A stretch of DNA of 51,010 nucleotides from Myxacorys chilensis ATA2-1-KO14 (GCA_019359275.1 JAHHHP010000039.1:1-51010); one strand, 5' to 3'. Shown: positions 26,464 to 37,357, numbered from the stretch's first letter. Translations and numbers: made by a program. Notes: generated by a model from the letters alone, not told the origin.

Positions 26464-26528
26464 CCGCTCCTACCCCTAAGAGTTCTAGTTTTTGCTAGCT
26501 TTCTTTTGGTAGGAGCGGATAGTTTTTT
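26464..26528 (+). terminator. rho-independent terminator of the structured RNA locus
   Basis: CCGCTCCTACC (26464-26474) pairs perfectly with GGTAGGAGCGG (26508-26518), and ATAGTTTTTT follows. The 33-base loop contains a CTAG inverted repeat. The 5' arm contains CTCCTA, which could alternatively pair with the Shine-Dalgarno at 26279. Confidence 0.8.
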
Positions 26529-26891
26529 AAAGGGTATTTGAATTCTATAAATTACAAGCCGCTTGAACGTTTCCTCTATAGAATTGTTAAGGATTTAGTT
26601 TCGGGATATAACTCTGGCCTGTATTTGAGCCTCTTTAGCCTTATTGCAACAAACATGCAGCATTCTTAAGGGTACTGCACTGCTAAGAAAGTTTATTTTG
26701 TTGAGTTTTGCTTGACCTTGCCTAATATTGTCTGCCGCACATCGAGAAATAATATTTTCTAATTTGATCGCTAAAGTCTAATTCTGCGGTTAAACTTGAT
26801 AGTGTTACTGTTGAGTGATCATGCCGACTAAAGGTTCCAATACCAAAAGCTCTAATAGTCGTTTGATACCAGGTGTGAGGAGAACTAAACA

Positions 26892-28817
26892 ATGCGTAAG
26901 GTTTTATTGAATTCTTTGTTCATCAGTCCTGCCGTCTTGGGTGCGGCACTCGTGATGTCTTCTGCTGCGATCGCAGCAGAGAAGCAGGTAGGTCAGGCTT
27001 CTTTGTTATCCCCCGTTCAGATCAACTCCCAAAGTCTTGATGCATCTGCTCTGAAGGCAGATAGTCAACTTTCTTTGGCCAAGCCATCTGCACCCACCGT
27101 TGAATCTGTTAAGTCATTAGACAAACTCGCTTCTACTACATCAGTTGAGGTTGCACAGACTCCTAGCAATGTAAAAGTTGCGCAGGTTTCTCCAGAGGTT
27201 CAGGCAGCTCCTGATTCCTCAGCGCCTAGTGTTGATTCCCTGGATCAGATTAACCGCTACAGCCGAGAAGGAAAGTCGGCTGGCAATTCGTCTGCAGGTC
27301 AGGTTACCTCGGTCTCTCAGCTTTCGGACGTTCGCCCCACGGACTGGGCATTCCAAGCTTTGCAATCGTTGGTTGAACGTTACGGCTGTATTGCGGGCTA
27401 TCCCGATCGCACCTATCGTGGAAACCGTGCGTTGACCCGCTATGAATTTGCGGCTGGTCTGAATGCATGTCTCGATCGCGTCAACGAATTAATTGCAGCG
27501 TCAACCGCAGACCTCGTGAAGAAAGAGGATCTGGCGACGCTTCAAAAGCTACAAGAAGAGTTTGCGGCTGAGCTTGCGACCTTGCGTGGACGGGTAGACG
27601 CTCTGGAAGCACGTACCACCACCCTAGAGAAGCAGCAGTTTTCAACAACAACTAAGCTAGCTGGTGAGGCAATTTTTGCAGTTACCGATGAATTTGGAGT
27701 GGATGGAACCAACGGAAATAACACCGTGTTCCAAAATCGTATCCGCTTGTCCTTGAACACAAGCTTTACAGGAAACGATTTGTTGGTTACTCGTATTGCA
27801 GCGGGTAACGCTACCCCCTTTGCATTGTCTCCAGCTGGTACTGCTAACGGTACTGTTGCTGAGGGTCTTCAAACCTTCAACTTCGGCAACACAGGAAATA
27901 ACAACACGCTGATTGATTGGGTTGCGTACTATTTCCCACTCAATGACCGGGTTAAGTTCTACATCCCAGCGGTTGGGGGCTTGCACTATGATTATGCTCC
28001 GACTGCTAACCCGGCTTTAGACTCAGGCGATAGTGGCAGCACAACGTTGTCGCTCTTTGGCCAGCGCAACCCTATCTATAACATCGGTGGTGGTTCTGGT
28101 GTTGGTGTCAATGTCAAAGTGAGTGATGCTTTCCAAATCAGCGGTGGCTATTTGGCAGACAACTCGGAGAGCACAGGTGCAATCACTACTGGTGCGAATA
28201 ATCCTGCTGCTAAGGGCGGTTTATTCAACGGAAGCTATAGTGCTTTGGGACAGATTAGCTTCAACGCTAGTGATGCCTTGCAGATTGGTTTAACCTATGT
28301 GAATGCTTATCGGAGGGGAGCGATTTTTGATGCTGGTGGTGGCGTTGCTTCAACGAGTGGCACCCTTTTCGGCAACACTTCTACCAATCTTGCCACTGGC
28401 CTCATAACTCCAGCGCAAGTGAATGCTTATGGTGCTGAAGTTGCCTTCAAACTAAGTCCTAAGATCGTCCTTAACGCCTTTGGTTCACTTATCAATGCTG
28501 ACTTTGTAGATGATGGTGCTGGTCAGAGAGATATCTGGACTTATGGTGTAGGTCTTTCTTTCCCTGACTTTGGTAAGAAAGGTAACTTGCTTGGTTTCGT
28601 TGCAGGTGCAGAGCCTTACTTGGGTAATCCGACCGCAGCCCAGCGGGCAGCAGGTGTGCGGAATGACATTCCTCTGCACTTTGAGGGCTTCTACAAGTAC
28701 CAGCTAAATGACAATATCTCGATTACTCCTGGTGTGATTTGGATTGTGAATCCTGGTCAAAACGAGGCCAACCAAGATGCTATTATCGGTACCCTAAGAA
28801 CCACTTTCACGTTCTAA
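26892..28817 (+). CDS. iron uptake porin (SLH plus OprB-type)
   Basis: The 641-residue outer membrane protein starts with a signal peptide (about residues 1-29, LNSLFISPAVLGAALVMSSA). A Ser- and Val-rich linker leads into an SLH domain (about residues 140-200, VRPTDWAFQALQSLVERYGC and YPDRTYRGNRALTRYEFAAG) that binds the cell wall. A coiled coil (LATLQKLQEEFAAELATLRG, about 215-255) follows, then an OprB-like beta-barrel ending LRTTFTF with the terminal Phe typical of outer membrane insertion. The family is annotated as iron uptake porin in cyanobacteria. The ATG at 26892 has GTGAGGAGAAC upstream. Confidence 0.9.
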   Translation: MRKVLLNSLFISPAVLGAALVMSSAAIAAEKQVGQASLLSPVQINSQSLDASALKADSQLSLAKPSAPTVESVKSLDKLASTTSVEVAQTPSNVKVAQVSPEVQAAPDSSAPSVDSLDQINRYSREGKSAGNSSAGQVTSVSQLSDVRPTDWAFQALQSLVERYGCIAGYPDRTYRGNRALTRYEFAAGLNACLDRVNELIAASTADLVKKEDLATLQKLQEEFAAELATLRGRVDALEARTTTLEKQQFSTTTKLAGEAIFAVTDEFGVDGTNGNNTVFQNRIRLSLNTSFTGNDLLVTRIAAGNATPFALSPAGTANGTVAEGLQTFNFGNTGNNNTLIDWVAYYFPLNDRVKFYIPAVGGLHYDYAPTANPALDSGDSGSTTLSLFGQRNPIYNIGGGSGVGVNVKVSDAFQISGGYLADNSESTGAITTGANNPAAKGGLFNGSYSALGQISFNASDALQIGLTYVNAYRRGAIFDAGGGVASTSGTLFGNTSTNLATGLITPAQVNAYGAEVAFKLSPKIVLNAFGSLINADFVDDGAGQRDIWTYGVGLSFPDFGKKGNLLGFVAGAEPYLGNPTAAQRAAGVRNDIPLHFEGFYKYQLNDNISITPGVIWIVNPGQNEANQDAIIGTLRTTFTF

Positions 28818-28840
28818 TGCCCAGTTAATTGCTTTGAAAC

Positions 28841-28870
28841 AAAAAAGCCCTACACTCGTAGGGCTTTTTT
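28841..28870. terminator. terminator of the porin gene, bidirectional
   Basis: A perfect 13-bp stem AAAAAAGCCCTAC/GTAGGGCTTTTTT with a four-base loop lies 24 bp after the stop, with T-runs on both strands. Confidence 0.94.
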
Positions 28871-29146
28871 ATTGGAGCTTACTGTGGTGCTGTGAATTAC
28901 TTCTACTTTGCGTTCATAAAGAGTCTAGCTAAACAAGCATTGAATTTTCTTCAACGCTTGCTTATGGGTTAGCAAGCTCCACGATTGCAGCTTATCTTGT
29001 TCAGTTAGAGTTTTTGTGTGTTAAACATCCTCTGTTCTGAGGTGGATGGTCAACAAAGGCGGCGCAATTCTGTAGAGAGAGGCAATGTCCGTTGAGGTTA
29101 GCCTACGATTACCAGAATTAATAATGTTAAATTTGGAGAGGTCGCT

Positions 29147-29341
29147 ATGGCTAGGGTAAATCCAATTGAAGTTTAGAAGCATTTGAAAGGAATTGACTAT
29201 CCGGTGAACAAGGAAAATCTTGTGAAACACGCGCAAAAGAATGGTGCTGATGAGGAATTGCAGTCAATTTTGCAGGAACTACCAAGAGATGAATTCCAGA
29301 CTCCAGCCGATGTGAATAAAGCGATCGGGGAGATTGAGTAA
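29147..29341 (+). pseudogene. DUF2795 small protein with in-frame TAG at codon 10
   Basis: The frame ATG GCT AGG GTA AAT CCA ATT GAA GTT TAG continues as KHLKGIDYPVNKENLVKHAQ and then LPRDEFQTPADVNKAIGEIE to TAA at 29339-29341. The sequence is typical of DUF2795 proteins, where VQKHLKG is expected, so the TAG at 29174-29176 replaces a Gln (CAG) codon by one base change. GGAGAG precedes the ATG. The gene is otherwise perfect in length (64 codons) and followed by a terminator. Translation from the TTG at codon 13 would give a shorter form. Otherwise it is a young pseudogene. Confidence 0.8.
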
Positions 29342-29547
29342 TTCTGTACAAGCGCCTTGAAGTGAAGTAAGGAGAACTCTTCTCTGGTTCCAGTATTTAC
29401 TGAGGCACGCTTAGTAGGGTTTAGGGTCTGACTACGTTAAGAGCACCATTGATCTAACTTAGTCAGGAAGGTTTTGAAGTTTAACTTTGTCCTAAACTCA
29501 CACTGACTGATAATCTTGGATCTTCTATAACATTTGAATACGCTGAT

Positions 29548-29576
29548 AGCTGTATTAAAGTGAATACAGCTTTTTT
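29548..29576 (+). terminator. rho-independent terminator
   Basis: AGCTGTATT pairs with AATACAGCT over a short loop and TTTTTT follows. It is about 200 bp beyond the DUF2795 stop and would close its transcript. Confidence 0.85.
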
Positions 29577-30005
29577 ATTGAAAAAACGAAACTGAAATTG
29601 TTCAACCTCTACAATTTCAGCCAGTTATTCTATAGTTTTTGCTAGCGATCGCTTAACTAGAATGAGCTAAATTAATTCAATATTTACTATTACTTTTTCT
29701 CATTGTTTTCCATTAGCTTTAAATCTAATCCATCAATTCAAAAGAATTGTATTCTTAAATACGATTAATATGCTTTCAACTGATTTAGAATCAAAATACT
29801 CGATGCAAATGCTTGCGGATAGACATAGAATTAGCTTCATTCTAAGATTCATTCTGAGGATAGAAGTTCTTAATTAAACTGAATGTTATCTTGCTCTAGA
29901 GATACCGAATTCCGACTTGTTCTCAATAGTTGTAAGAGCAATTTTTCTTGCCAAGTTTGATGGTTGATGTGTGAGTTGTACTATTAGTAACCAGGTGGTT
30001 AATGT
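29577..30005. other. AT-rich intergenic stretch upstream of the STAS gene
   Basis: No gene was recognised. It is strongly AT-rich, and carries the promoter and the AGGTGG ribosome-binding site of the STAS gene. One GCGATCGC HIP1 palindrome lies near 29645. Confidence 0.5.
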
Positions 30006-30341
30006 ATGGAATTTTTAGTAAAAACTATAGAGTTTCCTCAATCTCTTGACCACGAGGCAACTGAGCGATTTTATCAGCAGGCAGACGCTGCGATCGCAGC
30101 AGGTGCTGATGTTGTTTTAGTTGACTTTGATGCAGTTGAGTTCATTAGTAGCCCTGGTTTGATGGCTTTAGTTGTGGTTTTTAAGCGTGTTCGCGAAGCA
30201 GAGCGCAAACTGTTTATCTGTTCGATTAATGAGCAAGTCAAGATGCTGCTGGAGTTGACAGGAATGGATCAAGTTTTTGAGGTTGTTGATCGTCCCAGCG
30301 AAGTGAGCAATGTACCTGATTCGTTTGCCATAGCATCATAA
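30006..30341 (+). CDS. STAS-domain anti-sigma factor antagonist
   Basis: The 111-residue protein is a single STAS domain: DVVLVDFDAVEFISSPGLMA carries the phosphorylatable Ser in the D-x-S/ISSPGL helix start, followed by LVVVFKRVREAERKLFIC and MLLELTGMDQVFEVVD. These act in partner-switching networks with anti-sigma kinases and PP2C phosphatases. No partner gene is adjacent, so its regulator must be elsewhere. AGGTGG lies before the ATG at 30006. Confidence 0.9.
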   Translation: MEFLVKTIEFPQSLDHEATERFYQQADAAIAAGADVVLVDFDAVEFISSPGLMALVVVFKRVREAERKLFICSINEQVKMLLELTGMDQVFEVVDRPSEVSNVPDSFAIAS

Positions 30342-30364
30342 TTGCTTCACTGTCAAAGAAAACT

Positions 30365-30405
30365 AAGCGCTAGAGAAGAGGGTCTTTCTCCTTACTCTAA
30401 CGCTT
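30365..30405. terminator. possible shared terminator between converging genes
   Basis: AAGCGCTAGAG and CTCTAACGCTT pair around GAAGAGGGTCTTTCTCC-type inner stems, between the converging STAS and hydrolase genes. The T-run is poor, so function is uncertain. Confidence 0.5.
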
Positions 30406-30418
30406 AATTTAAATGAGG

Positions 30419-31294
30419 TTATGTAGCTGTTTTTACTGATTCAGCTGCTATAAATTTTCGAATGTATTGACTGACCAATTCAGGTTGCTCCTGTTGAACC
30501 CAATGGCTACAGTTGGGAATATAGCGAATCCGAAAATCGCGAACGTACCTTTCAGTGCCATAGGTAAGGTGCTTATCTAGTGCACTATCTTCCTCTCCCC
30601 AAATCATGAGCGTTGGAACCTGCAGCATCGTCCAATCGCGTTTAGTCAACCCTTGCTGCATTGCATTGCGATAATAGCTTAGCGCCGCCGTAAGAGCGCC
30701 GCGCTTCGAGAGTGCAGCTTTATATGCATTAATGTTTTCTTCAGTAAATGTACCTTTTCTAACTGCCATTCCCGAAAACGCCGTTTCTAGCGCTTTATAG
30801 TCTCCAAGCTGGATTAGGAATTCGGGCAGCAGAGGAATTTGGAAGAAGAACGTGTACCAACTTCTCAGCCACTGTTGAGACGTAAAGAATTTTTCAAGAA
30901 ATAACGCAGGATGAGGTGCATTTAAAACAATCAACTGCTTTAGTAGTTCGGGATGGGTGTCAGCAAAATGCCAAGCAATGATGCCACCCCAATCGTGTCC
31001 GACGAGAATGCACTGCTGGTAGCCCAATGCTTCAATGACGCCCTTTATATCAGCGATGAACTCTGACATCACATAGGAACTTTGAGCCGCAGGCTTATCA
31101 CTGTCGTTGTAGCCGCGTAAATCAACTGCCACCACCTTGTGGTCTTTAGCGAATTCTGGAATCTGATACCGCCAAGAATACCAAAACTCAGGAAACCCGT
31201 GCAGAAATAGGATAAGCGGTCCTTCCCCCTGAGTGATGTAATGAAGGTTGAGACCGTTGGTGTGAACGTACTCGTGCTGCCAAGTTTCTAACAT
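30419..31294 (-). CDS. alpha/beta hydrolase, epoxide hydrolase-like
   Basis: The 291-residue protein has the oxyanion motif HGFPEFWYSW (32-41). The nucleophile elbow is VGHDWGG with Asp101 as nucleophile, as in epoxide hydrolases and haloalkane dehalogenases. A cap region follows, and the catalytic His is near the C-terminus in NCSHWVQQEQPELV. The acid is probably the Asp in IWGEEDSAL or nearby. No signal peptide is seen. The natural substrate is unknown. It is monocistronic. Confidence 0.88.
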   Translation of the reverse strand: MLETWQHEYVHTNGLNLHYITQGEGPLILFLHGFPEFWYSWRYQIPEFAKDHKVVAVDLRGYNDSDKPAAQSSYVMSEFIADIKGVIEALGYQQCILVGHDWGGIIAWHFADTHPELLKQLIVLNAPHPALFLEKFFTSQQWLRSWYTFFFQIPLLPEFLIQLGDYKALETAFSGMAVRKGTFTEENINAYKAALSKRGALTAALSYYRNAMQQGLTKRDWTMLQVPTLMIWGEEDSALDKHLTYGTERYVRDFRIRYIPNCSHWVQQEQPELVSQYIRKFIAAESVKTAT

Positions 31295-31356
31295 GAGGGC
31301 AAACGTGCATGAATTTCTAGCACCCTACACCCTGCATCTAGAGGTTTGCACCTTAC

Positions 31357-34347
31357 TTAAGCAGTAGTTGCAACCGGCGGATACTGCCGAAGCACCTGAG
31401 TTAAATAGTGACCGGTGTAGGAATAAGGATTTTTAGCAACGTCCTCTGGTGTGCCTACCGCAACAATTTCACCGCCGCGATCGCCCCCTTCCGGTCCGAG
31501 ATCAATCACCCAATCAGAGCAGCGAATTACATCTAAGTTATGTTCGATGACGAGAACAGAATTTCCCTTATCGACCAGTCGCTGCACCACATCTAGCAGT
31601 TTGTGAACATCGTAGAACGACAGTCCGGTTGTGGGTTCATCGATCAGGTAAAGCGTCTTGCCTGTAGCACGGCGAGACAGTTCTGTTGCCAGTTTTACCC
31701 GTTGGGCTTCACCGCCCGATAGGGTGGGAGCCGTCTGCCCGAGGCGAACGTATCCCAATCCAACATCAAATAGCGTTTGCAGGCGATTTGCCGCTTGAGG
31801 AATATTTTGAAAGAAGTCTAGAGCTTCTTCAACAGTCATGCTCAAGACATCGGCGATCGATTTCCCTTTGAACTTTACCTGTAAAGTTTCTCGGTTGTAG
31901 CGAGCGCCTTTGCAGACTTCGCACTGAACGTAAACGTCAGGAAGAAAATTCATTTCAATTACATTTACGCCTTGGCCGCCGCACGCTTCACAGCGTCCAC
32001 CTTTGACATTAAAGGAGAATTGCCCTGGTTTGTAGCCTCTCGCTTTTGCTTCGATAGTGGTGGAAAACACTTCGCGAACGACATCAAATACTCCGGTATA
32101 AGTCGCCGGATTTGAGCGTGGGGTGCGACCGATGGGAGACTGGTCAATCACGATCGCTTTGTCGAGCGCATCTAATCCTTTAACCGGCTTCATATCTTTA
32201 GGTTGCGGAATCTTCTGCCCAAAATGATGCTGAATTGCCGGATAAAGTAGTTCGTTGATCAGGGTCGATTTGCCGGAACCAGAAACTCCGGTCACGCAAA
32301 CCAATTTACCAAGGGGAATATCAGTATCGATCTGCTTGAGGTTATTCCGATGAGCATTGCGAATTTGCAGCGATCGCCCATTTCCTGAGCGGCGCTCTGC
32401 AGGTGTTTGGATACTCCGCCGACCAGAAAGATAAGCTCCAGTCAAGGAATCTTCAGCATTCAGCAGGCTGTCTAGATCGCCTTCAGATACGACACTTCCA
32501 CCATGAACGCCCGCACCAGGTCCAATATCGACAATGTGATCGGCAGCGCGAATGGTTTCTTCGTCGTGTTCAACAACAATCAGTGTATTTCCTAAATCTC
32601 GCAATTTGGTTAGGGTATTGAGCAGTCGCGAATTGTCTCGTTGGTGGAGTCCGATGCTGGGTTCGTCTAGAACGTATAGCACGCCTGTTAAACCTGCGCC
32701 AATTTGGGTTGCAAGCCGAATCCGCTGGGCTTCTCCGCCCGAAAGCGTCATGGCGGTCCGATCTAGCGTTAGATAGTCCAGCCCGACATCCAGTAGAAAT
32801 CGTAGACGCGCTTTCACTTCGCGAAGCACCAGATCGGCAATTTGCGCTTGGCGATCGCTGAGTTCTACCGTCTCCGCTCGATTGAGACAGTCGCGGATGG
32901 AGACACCCGTGAAATCATCCATATGAAACTGTCCGAGCCGCACGGCTAACGCCTCTGGTTTGAGCCGTTTGCCCTGACATTCGCTGCACGGTTCATCAAC
33001 TAGGTACTGCTCTAACTTCTGTTTGTAAGCGTCTGAGCTACTTTCTTGGTATTGGCGTTCGAGCAGACTGACAGCACCTTCGTAGCGGCGATGGTACCCC
33101 TTATTCTCGCGATAGCGGGAGTCTACCTCAATCCAAATCGGATCTTTAGATCCATAGAGCAGCGCGTTTTTTTGCTCGTCGGTTAACTGCTCCCACGGCG
33201 TTTGAATATCGAACCCGAACGCTTCGGCAACGCTACAAATTAGCGAGAGGTAGTAGGTATTGTCTTTGTCTGACCACGGCGCGATCGCGGCATACACCGG
33301 AAGCTGCGGATTTGGCACAATCAGCTCTGGTGAAAAGGTGCGATGGCTGCCCAAGCCGTGGCAGTTAGGACATGCGCCATAGGGAGAGTTAAACGAAAAT
33401 AGCCGGGGAGATAGCTCCTCCATGACGGCTCCATGCTCTGGGCAAGCAAAATTTTCTGAAAAGACAAGTTCTGGAATCTTTTCAGACTCGGTTTCTGGCA
33501 TGATATCAATGACCGCGATCCCCGTTGAGTGGCGTAAACAGGTGGTCAGCGAATCCGTTAGGCGTTCTTCAATTCCTTCTTTTTTGACGAGCCGATCCAC
33601 CACAATTTCAATAGTGTGAGATTGATTCTTGTCGAGTTCGATCGAATCGCTCAGTTCGCGAACTTCTCCATCAATCCGAACCCGCACAAACCCTTCCGAA
33701 CTGAGACTAGAGATCAGTTTTTTATGAGTTCCTTTCTTGCCGCGAATCACCGGAGCCAAAATTTGAAACCGGGTGCGATCGGGCAATTCCATCACGCGAT
33801 CGACCATTTGATCAATCGCTTGCGGAGCAATTGAGCGATCGCACACTGGACAGTGGGGCGTTCCAGCGCGCCCGTAGAGCAAGCGCAGGTAGTCGTAAAT
33901 TTCTGTGACTGTGCCTACCGTAGAACGGGGGTTGTGAGACGTGGATTTTTGATCGATAGAAATTGCTGGACTGAGACCCTCGATCGCATCGACATCGGGT
34001 TTATCGACTTGTCCTAAAAACTGCCGAGCGTAAGCACTGAGCGACTCGACGTATCGGCGCTGTCCTTCTGCAAAGATCGTATCGAAGGCAAGGGAAGATT
34101 TTCCAGAGCCAGAAACGCCTGTGAAAACGATCAAGCGATCGCGGGGCAGTTCCAGATCAATGTTCTTTAAATTGTGCTGCCGTGCGCCTCGAATCCGAAT
34201 CGAACTAAGCGAAATCGTGGGCTTCGTGGGGCGAGAATTTGATTGATTTGAGATCTGGTCGCCAGATGAATGAATTTCCTCCATCCCGACATCAGGACTC
34301 AGAACCGGGGATGCAGAGCTTTTAGATGTGCTAGGACGCTTTGGCAT
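31357..34347 (-). CDS. uvrA: excinuclease ABC subunit A
   Basis: UvrA recognises bulky DNA lesions and loads UvrB in nucleotide excision repair. The 996-residue protein has both ABC modules with P-loops ([20 protein letters not shown] and [18 protein letters not shown]), two LSGGEAQR signatures, and the zinc Cys clusters ([10 protein letters not shown] and CEACGGQG). The first about 50 residues are an extra low-complexity extension, [18 protein letters not shown], before the conserved [19 protein letters not shown], so a shorter start is possible. Confidence 0.97.
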   Translation of the reverse strand: MPKRPSTSKSSASPVLSPDVGMEEIHSSGDQISNQSNSRPTKPTISLSSIRIRGARQHNLKNIDLELPRDRLIVFTGVSGSGKSSLAFDTIFAEGQRRYVESLSAYARQFLGQVDKPDVDAIEGLSPAISIDQKSTSHNPRSTVGTVTEIYDYLRLLYGRAGTPHCPVCDRSIAPQAIDQMVDRVMELPDRTRFQILAPVIRGKKGTHKKLISSLSSEGFVRVRIDGEVRELSDSIELDKNQSHTIEIVVDRLVKKEGIEERLTDSLTTCLRHSTGIAVIDIMPETESEKIPELVFSENFACPEHGAVMEELSPRLFSFNSPYGACPNCHGLGSHRTFSPELIVPNPQLPVYAAIAPWSDKDNTYYLSLICSVAEAFGFDIQTPWEQLTDEQKNALLYGSKDPIWIEVDSRYRENKGYHRRYEGAVSLLERQYQESSSDAYKQKLEQYLVDEPCSECQGKRLKPEALAVRLGQFHMDDFTGVSIRDCLNRAETVELSDRQAQIADLVLREVKARLRFLLDVGLDYLTLDRTAMTLSGGEAQRIRLATQIGAGLTGVLYVLDEPSIGLHQRDNSRLLNTLTKLRDLGNTLIVVEHDEETIRAADHIVDIGPGAGVHGGSVVSEGDLDSLLNAEDSLTGAYLSGRRSIQTPAERRSGNGRSLQIRNAHRNNLKQIDTDIPLGKLVCVTGVSGSGKSTLINELLYPAIQHHFGQKIPQPKDMKPVKGLDALDKAIVIDQSPIGRTPRSNPATYTGVFDVVREVFSTTIEAKARGYKPGQFSFNVKGGRCEACGGQGVNVIEMNFLPDVYVQCEVCKGARYNRETLQVKFKGKSIADVLSMTVEEALDFFQNIPQAANRLQTLFDVGLGYVRLGQTAPTLSGGEAQRVKLATELSRRATGKTLYLIDEPTTGLSFYDVHKLLDVVQRLVDKGNSVLVIEHNLDVIRCSDWVIDLGPEGGDRGGEIVAVGTPEDVAKNPYSYTGHYLTQVLRQYPPVATTA

Positions 34348-34530
34348 TGGAGGACAAAAAGAAACAGTCCTTAATGATTCTATCGCTTCCCTCGCGATCG
34401 TAGTTATTGCGTACTAAAGTCGTTAGGAGGTGTGTAGTAAATTGCTGAAGAAGCTTTAAAGTCACATCCAAAATTGCGCTCATGACTTAAAGCAAATTAG
34501 ACTCAACGCACCTTCAGAAGAACTGCAACA

Positions 34531-35004
34531 CTAGCGATTCTTCATAGCGCGCTCCATGTCACGTTTATCCTGGCGCTTTCGCATATCGTCCCGCTTATCA
34601 TGCAGTTTTTTACCGCGCACCAGCGCTAGGTCGATCTTGACCCAACCTCGTTTGAGATACATCTTGAGCGGAACGAGGGTCAGTCCTTGTTGCTCAACTT
34701 TTCCAATCAGCTTGCGAATTTCTTGACGATGCAATAGCAGTTTCCGAGTCCGAGTCGGATCGTGGTTAAAAAATAGACTCGAGCTTTGATGAGGCGAAAT
34801 GTGGACGTTATGAAGCAAAACTTCGCCATTGCGAACGAGAGCAAAGCCGTCTCTAAGGTTTACCTTACCTGCTCGAATCGACTTTACCTCAGTCCCAAGT
34901 AGCTCAATTCCCGCCTCGTAAGTTTCTAAAATTTCGTACTGAAACCTGGCTTGGCGGTTGTCGCTAACAATTTTGAACCCTTCTGTTTTCGTATCGCTCA
35001 TCAC
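34531..35004 (-). CDS. smpB: SsrA-binding protein SmpB
   Basis: SmpB binds tmRNA and drives trans-translation rescue of stalled ribosomes. The 157-residue protein has the core [20 protein letters not shown] then [20 protein letters not shown] and the basic tail ending [12 protein letters not shown]. Two ATGs start the frame in tandem (MMSDTK). No tmRNA gene was recognised in this window. Confidence 0.96.
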   Translation of the reverse strand: MMSDTKTEGFKIVSDNRQARFQYEILETYEAGIELLGTEVKSIRAGKVNLRDGFALVRNGEVLLHNVHISPHQSSSLFFNHDPTRTRKLLLHRQEIRKLIGKVEQQGLTLVPLKMYLKRGWVKIDLALVRGKKLHDKRDDMRKRQDKRDMERAMKNR

Positions 35005-35407
35005 TCTAGTTTAGCGAAAAACTTGTTTCTAAAAAAATTGCCTCCAAGATTTTACTGGAGGCGTTACTTAAGGAGACGGAGCAAATACAATACAAAAGTA
35101 CTATAGATAGTCTTGTTTTGTCAATGACGATCGCTAACTCAATTTTAAGACGAACGCATTGGCAACAAATCAGCAGATGAAGTCTCAACGGCGTCTATCC
35201 ATCCGCAAGCGAATCCTCTTCTGAAGGGATCTGCCATCTTTTGCTAAGGAGGAGCTTTTGCGTAAGCCCTGTTTTTTCGCAAAACCTTCACCAAGTCAAT
35301 CTTTGTTGTCGATTTCTAGTGTCTGAAAGAATGGTCTAGAGCAATCCCCAGAATTTTGTAAATATTTCAGTTAGGCTTTACCCTAAAAGCACCAGTGATA
35401 CTAAATT

Positions 35408-35421
35408 GTATTCCTCAATAC
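35408..35421 (+). promoter_or_regulatory. NtcA-type palindrome upstream of the first amt gene
   Basis: GTATTCCTCAATAC matches GTA-N8-TAC exactly, the consensus of the nitrogen-control activator NtcA. It lies about 360 bp before the proposed start. No clear TAN3T -10 box is found at the canonical spacing, so the site is likely but the promoter is not fully placed. The 35005-35782 gap holds nothing else I recognise. Confidence 0.65.
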
Positions 35422-35782
35422 AGAATTTGCATGCCTAGTGCTGAAATCTTAATGAGTATCAAACCACTCTAAAATTCTGTGCGCAAGTTTATTCTTGGTG
35501 ATCTTAGACCTTGCTATTGCTCAATCATCTTCACCTTCTAGACGAGATTTTCAGTCTATGAGTTGATTGTTTTGGGAAGCTCAAAGTCTCCTGTTTTCGA
35601 CCTGATTCTCTTCAGTAACTATGGTTTGACCTGAAAGATTCAAGCCGCTCTGCGGTTCCTAAAACAGTCATTTTGTGGAGCTTTTGTTTCTCCAAAGCCT
35701 CTTTTCAGAGAGAACTTCTGAATTTACTCAAGAGTGCATCCAGAATCACCGATCTTCCAGCGCGCGTTGCAAGGAAAACTTT

Positions 35783-37357
35783 ATGCTGTCTAGAACCATT
35801 TTGAAAAAGAGAACAAGGAAACCTCAAAGAGTTTCTCTCAATCGGAATCCCGTCGTGCGATCGCTCAAATTCATCGCGACGCAGCTGTCTCCTACTTGGC
35901 GAAGCTGCATTCTACTCACCAGTGCGATCTTTCTGCTGTGGAACTGTGCCGCTATTGCTCAACAGCCAGCAACGCTAGAAAGCGTATCGCAAACGGCATC
36001 TGACCTGCGGGTCGGTTTAGATACCGTGTGGGTAATGATTGCAGGCTTCTTAGTGTTCTTCATGAACGCAGGATTTTGCATGTTAGAAGCAGGATTTTGC
36101 CGCGAGAAGAACGCAGTGAACATTCTGTCAAAAAACTTAGTTGTCTTTGCCTTATCTACAATTGCCTTCTGGGCGCTCGGCTTTGGGCTGATGTTCAGTG
36201 ATGGCAATGACTTCATTGGTTCTAGCGGATTCTTCTTAACTGGGGCAGACAATAGTCCTGCTACAGCAGACGCTTACCAAGGTGTCTTCTCAGCATTAAA
36301 TTGGACAGGAATTCCTCTGGGCGCGAAGTTCTTCTTCCAACTCGTTTTCGCTGGAACAGCGGCCACGATTGTATCGGGTGCTGTAGCTGAACGCATTAAG
36401 TTCGTTGACTTTCTAATCTTTAGCTTGCTATTGGTAGGAATTGCTTACCCGATTACCGGACATTGGGTCTGGGGGGGCGGATGGCTTGCTGACGCTGGGT
36501 TTTACGATTTTGCAGGTTCGACAGTGGTTCACGCGGTCGGCGGTTGGGCTGCCTTGATGGGAGCCGCTTTTCTAGGCCCAAGAATTGGCAAATATGCTTC
36601 AGATGGGCGATCAAATGCAATCCCCGGTCACAACATGGCAATTGCAACCTTGGGAGCCTTGATCCTTTGGTTAGGCTGGTTTGGCTTTAACCCAGGTTCT
36701 GCAATGGGCGTGGGCAACGGTTCTTTGATTGCACATATTGCCTTAACGACCAATACGGCAGGTGCATTTGGAGCGATCGCAGCGACTATCACGGCGTGGA
36801 TTGTATTGGGTAAACCTGATTTGTCAATGATCGTGAATGGATTGTTAGCAGGATTGGTCGCGGTTACTGCGCCCTGTGCGTTCATTAGCGTGCCTTCTGC
36901 AGCAATCATTGGTGCGATCGGTGGCATTTTAGTGGTCTTCGCGGTCGGTTTCTTTGATTCGATTAAAATTGACGATCCGGTTGGTGCAATTTCAGTTCAC
37001 CTGGTCAATGGCATTTGGGGTACGTTGGCACTCGGCTTGTTTAGTCAAGGCGATGCATTCGGAGCGACTCCTGCTCCTGCGGCAGGTCTGTTCTTTGGCG
37101 GTGGCATCGGTCAGCTCTGGATTCAGTTGATTGGCACGTTGTCAGTTGGAGGGCTTACGGTTCTACTTTCCAGCATTTTCTGGATTGCGCTGAAGTCAAC
37201 CTTGGGTATCCGAGTGACGGCTGAGGAAGAAATGGTTGGACTCGATATTTCGGAACACGGCATGGAAGGCTATGCCGGTTTCGCGAAAGAGACTTCCTTT
37301 GGAAGCGCTACACATCAGGACTTTCCAAGTGATGTGGTAGGAAAGACGTATCAATAG
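35783..37357 (+). CDS. amt: ammonium transporter (Amt family), long N-terminus
   Basis: This Amt/Mep/Rh channel takes up ammonium. From the ATG at 35783 (AAGGAAAAC upstream) it has 524 residues. The GTG frame start at 35675 would add 36 dissimilar residues. An N-terminal part of about 75 residues, basic then hydrophobic ([20 protein letters not shown], ending like a signal peptide), precedes the 11-helix core. The core has the family signature with the pore histidines ([20 protein letters not shown] and [19 protein letters not shown]). The C-terminus [20 protein letters not shown] is the cytoplasmic region that contacts PII in related transporters. It is a separate unit from the next amt, which has its own NtcA box. 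Confidence 0.93.
   Translation: MLSRTILKKRTRKPQRVSLNRNPVVRSLKFIATQLSPTWRSCILLTSAIFLLWNCAAIAQQPATLESVSQTASDLRVGLDTVWVMIAGFLVFFMNAGFCMLEAGFCREKNAVNILSKNLVVFALSTIAFWALGFGLMFSDGNDFIGSSGFFLTGADNSPATADAYQGVFSALNWTGIPLGAKFFFQLVFAGTAATIVSGAVAERIKFVDFLIFSLLLVGIAYPITGHWVWGGGWLADAGFYDFAGSTVVHAVGGWAALMGAAFLGPRIGKYASDGRSNAIPGHNMAIATLGALILWLGWFGFNPGSAMGVGNGSLIAHIALTTNTAGAFGAIAATITAWIVLGKPDLSMIVNGLLAGLVAVTAPCAFISVPSAAIIGAIGGILVVFAVGFFDSIKIDDPVGAISVHLVNGIWGTLALGLFSQGDAFGATPAPAAGLFFGGGIGQLWIQLIGTLSVGGLTVLLSSIFWIALKSTLGIRVTAEEEMVGLDISEHGMEGYAGFAKETSFGSATHQDFPSDVVGKTYQ

Larger units (their letters stand above)
26219..26528 (+). ncRNA. unidentified structured RNA locus with a short ORF
   Basis: Bounded by a promoter-like element and a strong terminator, about 300 nt holds nested stems. 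ATGGGT pairs with ACCCAT, TCAG with CTGA, and CGGCT with AGCCG (about 26314-26389). A separate hairpin ATCTTC/GAAGAT lies just downstream at about 26388-26404, then AGACT/AGTCT around 26407-26441. It is not a match to 6S RNA, tmRNA, RNase P or SRP RNA by the motifs I know. It could be an independent sRNA, or a leader for the porin gene at 26892, but the terminator makes the latter depend on readthrough. The exact 5' end is inferred. Confidence 0.5.

Noticed and set aside
29174..29176. Genome-wide stop codon reassignment
   Set aside because: The two suspicious stops differ (TGA and TAG), and many intact neighbours use both as normal terminators.
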